This document shows, one piece after another, positions 1-5,281 of a DNA stretch of 9,329 nucleotides. This DNA comes from an uncultured Faecalibacterium sp. (lineage in GTDB: Bacteria > Bacillota > Clostridia > Oscillospirales > Ruminococcaceae): the NCBI GenBank assembly GCA_902463905.1, contig CABQHF010000067.1, forward strand, positions 1 through 9,329. Reading direction: 5' to 3'. The position numbers and the translations under genes were made by a program. Numbering within the stretch: the first letter of the stretch is position 1; the number at the start of each line of letters is the position of its first letter. The notes beneath the pieces were generated by a model. The model ran no database searches. It was not told the DNA's origin and saw only the letters and a list, made by a program, of their open reading frames with translations.

Positions 1-5
1 GCCAA

Positions 6-329
6 ATGCAATTTCTGACTACCACGTCCGAGGGCTACATCAGCCTGTTCTTCACCCTGGCACTGATGCTGGTTCTGCTGTACTTCATGATCTACCGTCC
101 GCAGAAGAAGCAGGAGAAGAAGGACGCCGCCATGCGCAACAGCCTGGAGATTGGCGATCAGGTCACCACCATCGGCGGTGTGATCGGCCGCGTTGTCGCC
201 ATCAAGGATGACACCTTCGTGCTGGAGACCGGTGCAGACCGTGTGAAGATCCGCTTCACCAAGACTGCCATCGGCTCTGTCGAGAAGCTGAACATGGACA
301 AGGCTGACAGCAAGCCCGAGAAGAAGTAA
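6..329 (+). CDS. yajC: YajC, accessory subunit of the Sec translocase
   Basis: This 107-residue protein has the standard YajC build. A short N-terminus is followed by one membrane helix (about residues 12-30), then the basic signature YRPQKKQEKK at 30-39, then a small cytosolic domain with the family pattern GDQVTTIGGVIGRV (about 50-63). In other bacteria YajC associates with SecD and SecF at the SecYEG channel and assists membrane protein export; it is non-essential in E. coli. Its length is normal for the family. The ATG at 6 places the membrane helix at the expected distance, but only five bases lie upstream, so no ribosome binding site can be seen and a slightly longer N-terminus cannot be excluded. 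A strong terminator begins 25 bases after the stop codon. Any tgt or secD neighbours are outside the window. Confidence 0.95.
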   Translation: MQFLTTTSEGYISLFFTLALMLVLLYFMIYRPQKKQEKKDAAMRNSLEIGDQVTTIGGVIGRVVAIKDDTFVLETGADRVKIRFTKTAIGSVEKLNMDKADSKPEKK

Positions 330-353
330 TTTTCCGTAACTCTCGCATATCAG

Positions 354-395
354 ACGCGCCTCTCTGCATAGAGTATTGCAGGGAGGCGCGTTTTT
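354..395 (+). terminator. Intrinsic terminator after yajC, abutting the next start codon
   Basis: A 15-base arm at 354-368 pairs with 377-391 with one G-U wobble. The loop is 8 bases (369-376), and T residues run from 391 to 395. This is a strong rho-independent terminator for yajC. The T-run touches the ATG at 396, and the 3' arm contains GGGAGG (381-386), the only Shine-Dalgarno-like sequence for the next gene. Confidence 0.9.
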
Positions 396-782
396 ATGTT
401 GGAACGAACTCATACCCCGGCGGGGCTGCTGCTGGGCGCACTGGCCGGTGTCCTGGTCTCGACACTTTGCATCATGGGGGCGGCTGCGTGGATGGCAAAG
501 CAGTGCTGCTCTGCGTCCATGGCATGGCCGCTGGCAACGGCGTCCGTCGGTGCCGGCGCTTTTTGCGGTAGCGGCCTTGCAGCATTCTGGAAAAAAGAGC
601 AGGGCCTTCTGACGGGGCTGCTGATGGGAGCGCTGTTCATCCTTGCTCTGGGCGGATTGCTGCTGGTTTCCGGCAGTGCATTTGATACGCCAGTTCTGCT
701 CCGGATGGCTGCGGTTCTCTTTTGCAGCAGCATCGGAGGACTGTTGGGCCGGACGCTCGGCGAGAAAAAGCGCCGGATCTGA
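396..782 (+). CDS. TIGR04086-like small membrane protein
   Basis: A 128-residue, very hydrophobic protein with four predicted membrane helices (about residues 10-32, 43-63, 70-92 and 101-120) and a basic C-terminus ending GEKKRRI. Its size, helix number, Gly/Ala-rich helices and position directly after yajC agree with the TIGR04086 (YrzE-like) membrane family of Firmicutes, which often follows yajC and whose function is unknown. The ATG at 396 is chosen because GGGAGG at 381-386 lies 9 bases upstream. That sequence is inside the stem of the yajC terminator, so expression probably depends on read-through and stem opening, or on a promoter I cannot see. The next gene starts 23 bases after the stop and is probably co-transcribed. 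The family assignment is by pattern, not by search. Confidence 0.8.
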   Translation: MLERTHTPAGLLLGALAGVLVSTLCIMGAAAWMAKQCCSASMAWPLATASVGAGAFCGSGLAAFWKKEQGLLTGLLMGALFILALGGLLLVSGSAFDTPVLLRMAAVLFCSSIGGLLGRTLGEKKRRI

Positions 783-805
783 ATTTTGAGGTAGGAGGAT
801 GCAGG

Positions 806-1555
806 ATGTGGGTCTATCCGTCAACCGAAGCACAAACACTTCAGGAAAAACAAGATCTGCTGCCACAGCTCCCGGCGGCTCTGTCCGCGGAACTTCCGGC
901 TGTGGAACCCGTGAACGAACCGGAAGTTCCTGCAGCAGTCAAGACAACATCCACGGAAAACCCGCGCCGCCATACGCAGCACGCCAGCCGGGATTGCTGC
1001 CTGCTGGCGGCGGCTTTTCTCATCGGCACGGCGGCTGCAGGCAGCCTGCAGGCGGTCTGTGATGCTTCCCAGCAGGAGACGCTGAGGTATTTCCTGCAGC
1101 GCTGGTGCGGGCTTTTTTCCGTCTCTGCATTGCCGTCTGCCGCGGGGCTGTTCTGCACAGAGTATGCAGCCCTTGCCGCTGTGGCGACACTGCTCCTTTT
1201 GCTGGGCCTGTCCGCTGTGGGGCCGGTGTGCATTTTTCTGTTTGCGATGCTGTACGGCCTTGGCAACGGGCTGCTGTCTGCGCAGCTGCTGGCCGGGGCG
1301 GACTGGAAAAACACCTTTGCCCTTGTGATGCTGGGCATCCCGGCCGCCTGTGCAGCGGGCTGCCTGTGCATGTTCGGAGCTGCAGCACTGCAGGTGAGTG
1401 CCCGCATCCGGGCTTATTCCTTCCATAAAACGGCCGGACAAGCCTGTTCCGGGGCGCGGGAACTGCTGGGGCAGTATCTTCTGGTTGTCGTGGCATTTTT
1501 GCCGCTCTGCGGTGCAGCGGCGGGGCTTGCATATCTGGGCGGGAAGATCTTATAG
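806..1555 (+). CDS. SpoIIM-like multi-pass membrane protein
   Basis: A 249-residue protein. The first 60 residues are a Pro/Glu/Ala-rich, probably unstructured cytosolic tail. The remainder carries about five hydrophobic segments (roughly 63-82, 112-133, 134-158, 170-195 and 222-245). The central part, LLLLGLSAVGP followed by a Gly-rich helix (YGLGNGLLSAQ) and DWKNTFALVMLGIPAA, resembles the stage II sporulation protein M family, which in Bacillus works with SpoIID and SpoIIP in engulfment; related proteins occur in non-sporing bacteria. The ATG at 806 is preferred because AGGAGG (793-798) sits 7 bases upstream. Upstream TTG codons and the ATG at 799 lack this spacing or frame. It lies 23 bases after the preceding gene, likely the same transcript. 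The family call is moderate; a generic hypothetical membrane protein is the fallback. Confidence 0.7.
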   Translation: MWVYPSTEAQTLQEKQDLLPQLPAALSAELPAVEPVNEPEVPAAVKTTSTENPRRHTQHASRDCCLLAAAFLIGTAAAGSLQAVCDASQQETLRYFLQRWCGLFSVSALPSAAGLFCTEYAALAAVATLLLLLGLSAVGPVCIFLFAMLYGLGNGLLSAQLLAGADWKNTFALVMLGIPAACAAGCLCMFGAAALQVSARIRAYSFHKTAGQACSGARELLGQYLLVVVAFLPLCGAAAGLAYLGGKIL

Positions 1556-1567
1556 GCAAGGCTTTTC

Positions 1568-1596
1568 TTGCAGTGATGCTCCGGGTATGCTACAAT
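1568..1596 (+). promoter_or_regulatory. Extended -10 sigma-70-type promoter of radA
   Basis: TTGCAG (1568-1573) and TACAAT (1591-1596) are separated by exactly 17 bases, and TG at 1588-1589 adds an extended -10 element. Transcription should begin near 1603. A short inverted repeat (GCAAG 1556-1560, CTTGC 1567-1571) overlaps the -35 box. Confidence 0.75.
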
Positions 1597-1630
1597 AAGG
1601 AAAATGGATGAGAAGCACAGGAGTCTTTTT

Positions 1631-3043
1631 ATGAAAGAGCCGAAACTGAAAACTGTCTATGTCTGCTCCAACTGCGGGGAGACAAGCCCTCGCTGGATGG
1701 GTCGCTGCCCCAGTTGCGGAAGCTGGAATACCATGAACGAGGACGTGATCGCGGAAGCCCCGAAACCCGGCACAGCGGCAGCCAAGCAGGCTGCGGCTGC
1801 ACGCCCGGAAGGTGTGACCAGCTTGACGGCCCGGCGGCTGTCGGAGATCAGCACCACAGAAGAAAAAAGCCGCATTCTGACCGGCATCTCGGAACTGGAT
1901 CGTGTGCTGGGCGGCGGCATCGTGCTGGGCGGCGTGGTATTGCTGAGCGGCGAACCGGGCGTTGGTAAATCCACCATGCTGCTGCAGCTGTGCGGTGCTA
2001 TTTCCAATCAGCACAGCGTTCTGTATATCACGGGTGAGGAGTCTGTCCGGCAGGTCAAGCTGCGGGCAGCCCGCCTCAAAGTGCCCCAGGACAACATCTT
2101 TCTGGCAGCGGAAAACGATGTGGACGAGATCTGCGGCCTGATCGAAAAGGAAAAGCCGGATCTTGTTGTCATCGATTCCATCCAGACCATGCGCTGCATG
2201 GATATTGCATCCTCGTCCGGCACGGTGAGCCAGGTCAAGGAGAGCGCGGCGCGGCTGCTGGCAGTGGCCAAAAAGCAGGAGATCCCCATGTTCATCGTGG
2301 GCCATGTGAACAAGGACGGTGCCATTGCCGGCCCCAAGGTCATGGAACACATCGTGGATACGGTGCTCTATTTTGAGGGCGATAAGATGCTGCCGTACCG
2401 CATTCTGCGGGCGGCAAAGAACCGCTATGGCTCCACGAATGAGCTGGGTATGTTCGATATGACCGGCACCGGCCTGGCCGAGATCGAAAACCCGTCGCAG
2501 ATGCTGCTGGAAGGCCGGCCGCTGGGGGTTTCCGGCAACTGCGTGGCCTGTACCATGGAGGGCAGCCGCCCCATCCTGAGCGAGATCCAGGCTCTTGCCA
2601 CCAAGACGAATTTTCCGGCACCGCGGCGCGCCTGCAGCGGCTACGATTATAACCGCATGAACCTACTCATCGCCGTGCTGGAAAAGCGTGCCGGGTATTT
2701 CTTTGGCAATCTGGATGTCTATGTCAACATCGTGGGCGGCATCGCCCTGCGGGACACAGCCTGTGATCTTTCCGTATGTCTGAGCATGGTCTCGTCGCTG
2801 CTGGATCGCCCGGTCAGCGACAAACTGATCGCCATTGGTGAAGTCGGTCTGGGCGGGGAAGTGCGCAGTGTGCCCAACCTGGAGCAGCGCCTGCATGAGG
2901 CGGAGCGCATCGGGTTTGAGCGTGCCGTTGTGCCCAAACACAGCCTGAACCACCTGAACCCGGCAGATTATCCGGGCATGAAACTGATCGGTGCGGCATA
3001 TATCTCGGATGCCATCAATGCACTGAAAACGGATCGTTTGTAA
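1631..3043 (+). CDS. radA: RadA (Sms), DNA repair ATPase/helicase
   Basis: RadA is a RecA-like hexameric ATPase that extends recombination intermediates by driving branch migration. The 470-residue protein shows all landmarks: a C4 zinc finger (C12, C15, C26, C29), Walker A GEPGVGKST at 107-115, Walker B ending at D182 (LVVIDSIQT), the RadA-specific KNRYG motif at 263-267, and a C-terminal Lon-like domain (about 290-470) without the Lon protease active site. Length is normal. The ATG at 1631 is chosen over the in-frame ATG at 1604: AGGAG at 1619-1623 lies 7 bases upstream, and the predicted transcription start near 1603 would make the 1604 start leaderless. It has its own promoter (1568-1596). 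The recombinase gene follows after 9 bases, indicating a radA-xer operon. Confidence 0.97.
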   Translation: MKEPKLKTVYVCSNCGETSPRWMGRCPSCGSWNTMNEDVIAEAPKPGTAAAKQAAAARPEGVTSLTARRLSEISTTEEKSRILTGISELDRVLGGGIVLGGVVLLSGEPGVGKSTMLLQLCGAISNQHSVLYITGEESVRQVKLRAARLKVPQDNIFLAAENDVDEICGLIEKEKPDLVVIDSIQTMRCMDIASSSGTVSQVKESAARLLAVAKKQEIPMFIVGHVNKDGAIAGPKVMEHIVDTVLYFEGDKMLPYRILRAAKNRYGSTNELGMFDMTGTGLAEIENPSQMLLEGRPLGVSGNCVACTMEGSRPILSEIQALATKTNFPAPRRACSGYDYNRMNLLIAVLEKRAGYFFGNLDVYVNIVGGIALRDTACDLSVCLSMVSSLLDRPVSDKLIAIGEVGLGGEVRSVPNLEQRLHEAERIGFERAVVPKHSLNHLNPADYPGMKLIGAAYISDAINALKTDRL

Positions 3044-3052
3044 GAGGATGCC

Positions 3053-4276
3053 ATGTCGATTTATCTGGATGAGAAGAACCCCGGCAAGCACAAGCCCTTT
3101 GAGGATGCTTCGCCGGACATTGTAGAATATGTGCGGTATCTGGAAGTGATCGCCGGTAAAAGCGCCAATACGGCGTTCAGCTATTTCTGCGACCTGCGCG
3201 GTTTCAGCCGCTTTATGAAGCGCCGCCGCGGCCTTGTCCCGGCCGACAGTGAGATGCAGGACATCGACCCCAAAGGGTTGGACACGGCATTCTGGGCTAG
3301 CGTGACTAAAGAGGATATCTACGAATACCTGTATTTCCTCAACCGGGAGTGCGGCAACAAAAAGTCCTCGACAGCCCGACGGCTGGCCAGTTTGCACGGC
3401 TTTTATGATTATCTGGTCAACCAGGTCAACCGGCTGGATTCAGACCCTACCGCCGCGATCCGCCCGCCCAAACAGGACAAAGTGCTGCCCAAATATCTGA
3501 CGGCGGAACAGTCTATGGATCTGCTGGAAAGCACCCAGACCCAGAGCGACTTCCCGGAGCGGGATTACTGCATGGTCGTGCTGTTCCTGAACTGCGGGAT
3601 GCGTCTGTCGGAGCTTGTGGGTATGGACCTGGACGATATTGACTTGGAACAGCGGCAGATCCGGCTGTTCGGCAAGGGTCACAAGGAGCGCATGGTGTAT
3701 CTGAACGATGCCTGCGTGGAAGCACTGCAATTGTATCTGAATAAACGCAATGTGATGAAAGGTCTTTCGCCGAAGGAGCGTGCTGTGTTCGTGACCCGGC
3801 GGCGCAAGGAGCGCATCTCCAACCGGCGGGTAGAGCAGCTGGTGACCGGTGCCATGAAGGCAGCAGGCCTGAAGGGCTTTTCTACCCATAAACTGCGCCA
3901 TACTGCGGCAACGCTGATGTATCAGACTGGGAATGTGGATATCCTGACCTTGAAACAATTGCTGGGCCACAGCAGCGTTGGTACGACGCAAATTTATACG
4001 CACCTACAGGAATTTCAGGTGCGTGCCGCCATTGAGGAAAACCCACTGGGCAAAGCGTCCCCTAAGAAGCCAAGCAGGCCGTCCTTGGATACAACGGAAG
4101 CGGGGACAGGGGAGAGCAGAGAAGAACTGCCTGACCACACTGCCGAAACTGCAGAAAATGGCGAAAATGCGGGAGATTTCTCTGCACCTATGGCAGCCTT
4201 TGATGGCTCCGCCAAGGAAGGCATCGGGCTGGACACCGAGACGCTTGCGGTAAATCAGGATGCAGATACGGATTAA
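3053..4276 (+). CDS. Xer-type tyrosine recombinase with long C-terminal tail
   Basis: A 407-residue tyrosine recombinase. It has an N-terminal SAM-like core-binding domain (about 22-135) and a catalytic domain with the full set of residues: R184 (GMRLSEL), K208 (GKGHKER), H279 and R282 (HKLRH), H306 (LLGHSS) and nucleophile Y315 (IYTH). The spacing closely follows E. coli XerD. Xer enzymes resolve chromosome dimers at dif; some are captured by mobile elements. It is about 100 residues longer than XerC/XerD (near 300), mainly through an acidic, low-complexity tail after residue 332 that is unlikely to fold. Translation starts 9 bases after radA with AAGAGG at 3042-3047. A dif-like site lies 0.85 kb downstream (5131-5158), which suggests a chromosomal Xer acting there. 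XerC, XerD or a single XerS/XerH-like role cannot be told apart from sequence alone. Confidence 0.93.
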   Translation: MSIYLDEKNPGKHKPFEDASPDIVEYVRYLEVIAGKSANTAFSYFCDLRGFSRFMKRRRGLVPADSEMQDIDPKGLDTAFWASVTKEDIYEYLYFLNRECGNKKSSTARRLASLHGFYDYLVNQVNRLDSDPTAAIRPPKQDKVLPKYLTAEQSMDLLESTQTQSDFPERDYCMVVLFLNCGMRLSELVGMDLDDIDLEQRQIRLFGKGHKERMVYLNDACVEALQLYLNKRNVMKGLSPKERAVFVTRRRKERISNRRVEQLVTGAMKAAGLKGFSTHKLRHTAATLMYQTGNVDILTLKQLLGHSSVGTTQIYTHLQEFQVRAAIEENPLGKASPKKPSRPSLDTTEAGTGESREELPDHTAETAENGENAGDFSAPMAAFDGSAKEGIGLDTETLAVNQDADTD

Positions 4277-4300
4277 GCTAATCAGAGGAAGTGTACGATT

Positions 4301-4516
4301 ATGGCAGAGCGTGATTATAGCAAAGAGTATAAGCGTGAAAAAGACAAAAAGAAACTTATCGGTGTAGGAGTTACCCCCGAATTCTTTGAAGCATTCACGG
4401 CTAAAACAGAGCTGAACGGAATGAATAAGAACGCCGTTTTGAAAGCCTGTGCGGAAGCGTATACCTACGGAAATCTTATCATTGATGAAAACGGAAAGCC
4501 GCAGATCGTCGGTTGA
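4301..4516 (+). CDS. Small ribbon-helix-helix-like putative DNA-binding protein
   Basis: A 71-residue protein with a very basic, Lys/Glu-rich N-terminus (residues 1-18), then KLIGVGVTPEFFEAFTAKTE and MNKNAVLKACAEAYTYG. The order strand, helix, short turn, helix matches the Arc/CopG ribbon-helix-helix pattern, where the strand of a dimer reads DNA. No exact family is recognised. A purine-rich AGAGGAAG (4284-4291) lies 9 bases before the ATG. It begins 24 bases after the recombinase stop, with no clear promoter between, and a terminator follows 26 bases after its stop, so it is probably the last gene of the radA-xer transcript. Its codon use is more AT-rich than its neighbours (AAA, GAA, ATT), which hints at separate origin. 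A role as accessory or regulatory partner of the recombinase is inference only. Confidence 0.75.
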   Translation: MAERDYSKEYKREKDKKKLIGVGVTPEFFEAFTAKTELNGMNKNAVLKACAEAYTYGNLIIDENGKPQIVG

Positions 4517-4542
4517 GCAAAACGCAAATTGAATATGGGTCC

Positions 4543-4590
4543 AGAAAGCACTTTATGGCCGAAAGACCGGATGGTGCTTTCTTTTTTTTT
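4543..4590 (+). terminator. Intrinsic terminator ending the radA-xer-RHH transcript
   Basis: AGAAAGCAC (4543-4551) pairs perfectly with GTGCTTTCT (4574-4582). The loop is 22 bases (4552-4573), and nine T residues run from 4582 to 4590. Confidence 0.88.
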
Positions 4591-4770
4591 GCATTGCTAT
4601 GTGAATAAATTAACGATATGGCATGAAAGAAAGTCAATCGAAAAGAAAGTGATATCTGATCCGACCGGTTTTCAGGCTGACGGAGATGCTGTCAAGAAAA
4701 AGCCTGCTGAAGCAGCTGCGGCTGGATGTTTCCGGCAGCGTCAAGAAAGTCTGCATGTAACAGATCAGCA

Positions 4771-4790
4771 TTTTGGAGAATTTTGGAGAA
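4771..4790. repeat. Perfect tandem repeat, two copies of 10 bases
   Basis: TTTTGGAGAA occurs twice in direct succession. It lies in non-coding DNA and has no obvious function; slippage is the simplest origin. Confidence 0.9.
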
Positions 4791-4835
4791 AATCGTGAAA
4801 AGCCCGACCGGACTACAGCCAACGATTTGACTTGA

Positions 4836-4854
4836 CATGACCGGAATGGTCGTG
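4836..4854. repeat. Hairpin-forming inverted repeat
   Basis: CATGACC (4836-4842) pairs with GGTCGTG (4848-4854) with one wobble and loop GGAAT. It immediately follows a consensus TTGACA (4832-4837), but no matching -10 box is present at 16-18 bases, and no T-run follows on either strand, so it is neither a clear promoter nor a terminator. Confidence 0.55.
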
Positions 4855-5046
4855 CACAGAAAAATAAAAAGATTTGGAGCATCTGATGCAAATATAAATA
4901 ATGACTGGCAAGCAACGCGTGCCGGACAAAAAAGAAAGATCGTAAAGACTGTGCAGCCCGAAGAATGCAAATGACGCGAACGCAAGAATCAAATCACAAA
5001 AGCAAAATATAAAACAGTAAAAACAGATAAATTGCCGCTAAGCCTG

Positions 5047-5140
5047 AAAAACGTGATTTGGCCAGCCGAAGCACCGGCGGGCCGCCGAAAACGCCCAAAA
5101 CTGGAAAAGAGGGCTTTTTCACTTCCCTATATTTCACATA
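5047..5140 (-). ncRNA. Candidate small structured RNA, no known family recognised
   Basis: A leftward promoter at 5147-5175 predicts a transcript starting near 5140. The RNA would contain a compact GC-rich element in otherwise AT-rich DNA. Arms GTGA (5122-5119) and TCAC (5056-5053) can close it. Inside, 5060-5063 plus 5065-5068 pair with 5080-5083 plus 5075-5078 around a 6-base loop, and GCCC (5114-5111) can pair with GGGC (5096-5093). Five U residues (5051-5047) follow the closing arm, giving a terminator-like end about 94 bases from the predicted start. It is not tmRNA, RNase P RNA, 6S RNA or SRP RNA by any motif I can see. The same strand has a 41-codon GTG frame (KKPSFPVLGVFGGPPVLRL...) with a hydrophobic end, but its only SD-like bases are too close to the start. 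Confidence 0.4.
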
Positions 5141-5158
5141 ACGTGCATTATACGAAAT
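5131..5158. other. dif: dif-like Xer recombination site (11+6+11)
   Basis: The left arm ATTTCACATAA (5131-5141), centre CGTGCA (5142-5147) and right arm TTATACGAAAT (5148-5158) form a 28-base site. The arms are inverted repeats matching at 9 of 11 positions. This is the layout of dif, where two Xer protomers bind 11-base arms and exchange strands across a 6-base centre. By my recollection of E. coli dif (arms GGTGCGCATAA and TTATGTTAAAT) the arms match at 7 and 8 of 11 positions, including the inner ATAA/TTAT and outer AAAT. It sits where gene direction switches and 0.85 kb from a Xer gene. The right arm also contains the -10 box of a leftward promoter, so an operator or a plain promoter is the main alternative. 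Confidence 0.6.
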
Positions 5159-5175
5159 GATGTATCGAAAAACAA
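5147..5175 (-). promoter_or_regulatory. Leftward sigma-70-type promoter overlapping the dif-like site
   Basis: On the minus strand TTGTTT (5175-5170) and a perfect TATAAT (5152-5147) are 17 bases apart. The -35 box lies in the T-run of the amidase terminator. No protein gene with a good start follows, so the likely product is the structured RNA at 5047-5140. Confidence 0.55.
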
Positions 5176-5214
5176 GGGCCTCCCCTCGCACGGACTTCTG
5201 CGCTCTGGAGACCC
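5168..5214 (-). terminator. Intrinsic terminator of the amidase gene
   Basis: On the minus strand GGGTCTCC (5214-5207) pairs with GGAGGCCC (5183-5176) with one G-U pair. An inner CGCA/TGCG pairing (5202-5199 with 5190-5187) extends the structure, and TTGTTTTT (5175-5168) follows. It lies 68 bases past the amidase stop codon. Confidence 0.75.
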
Positions 5215-5244
5215 CGATGATCCGGGTTGTGAGTTTTTCTTTTT
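5211..5244 (+). terminator. Possible weak rightward terminator
   Basis: Bases 5211-5227 form an imperfect hairpin (ACCC with GGGT, an inner GA/TC pairing and one C-C mismatch). After six bases comes TTTTTCTTTTT (5234-5244). It could stop rightward read-through into the convergent amidase gene. Its left arm overlaps the leftward terminator's arm, so the two signals form on opposite strands of the same DNA. Confidence 0.35.
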
Positions 5245-5281
5245 CGGTGCAGAAAGCATCTCTTCCCCGTTTTTGGAAACA

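Larger units (their letters stand above)
4591..5046. other. AT-rich intergenic stretch without a convincing gene
   Basis: No open frame here has a good ribosome binding site plus coding-like composition. The frames on both strands are short, low in complexity, or run through the terminator. A 24-codon frame at 4686-4760 (MLSRKSLLKQLRLDV...) has codon use like the neighbouring genes (CTG, AAG, CAG) but no properly spaced Shine-Dalgarno; it could be a decayed gene fragment. There is a 10-base tandem repeat at 4771-4790 and a 7-bp hairpin at 4836-4854. From about 4857 to 5040 the top strand is strikingly A-rich. Confidence 0.6.

Noticed and set aside
1604..1630. Earlier in-frame ATG as the radA start
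   Set aside because: It coincides with the predicted transcription start and has only AAGG three bases upstream, whereas ATG 1631 has AGGAG at ideal spacing and gives the normal RadA N-terminus.
1550..2350. A 266-codon minus-strand frame opposite radA
   Set aside because: Antisense shadow of a certain radA gene, with His/Gln/Ala-rich composition and no start signals.
4529..4798. An 89-codon TTG frame after the ribbon-helix-helix gene
   Set aside because: It reads straight through the terminator hairpin and T-run and has no recognisable protein pattern.
4832..4860. Perfect TTGACA as a rightward promoter
   Set aside because: No -10 box at 16-18 bases (CACAGA-like sequence only) and no gene follows.
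5121..5148. Classical Firmicutes dif starting at ACTTCCCTATA
   Set aside because: The start resembles the Bacillus XerC arm, but the matching XerD arm is absent at the required spacing. The site ten bases further right fits the 11+6+11 layout much better.
5146..5161. Resemblance of the right arm to half of phage P1 loxP (shared TTATACGAA)
   Set aside because: Only one half matches; the left arm and centre length differ (6 rather than 8 bases), and the encoded recombinase is Xer-like, not Cre-like.
4591..5281. CRISPR array, tRNA, tmRNA, RNase P RNA or SRP RNA in the intergenic region
   Set aside because: No spaced repeats, cloverleaf, or conserved motifs of these RNAs were found on either strand.
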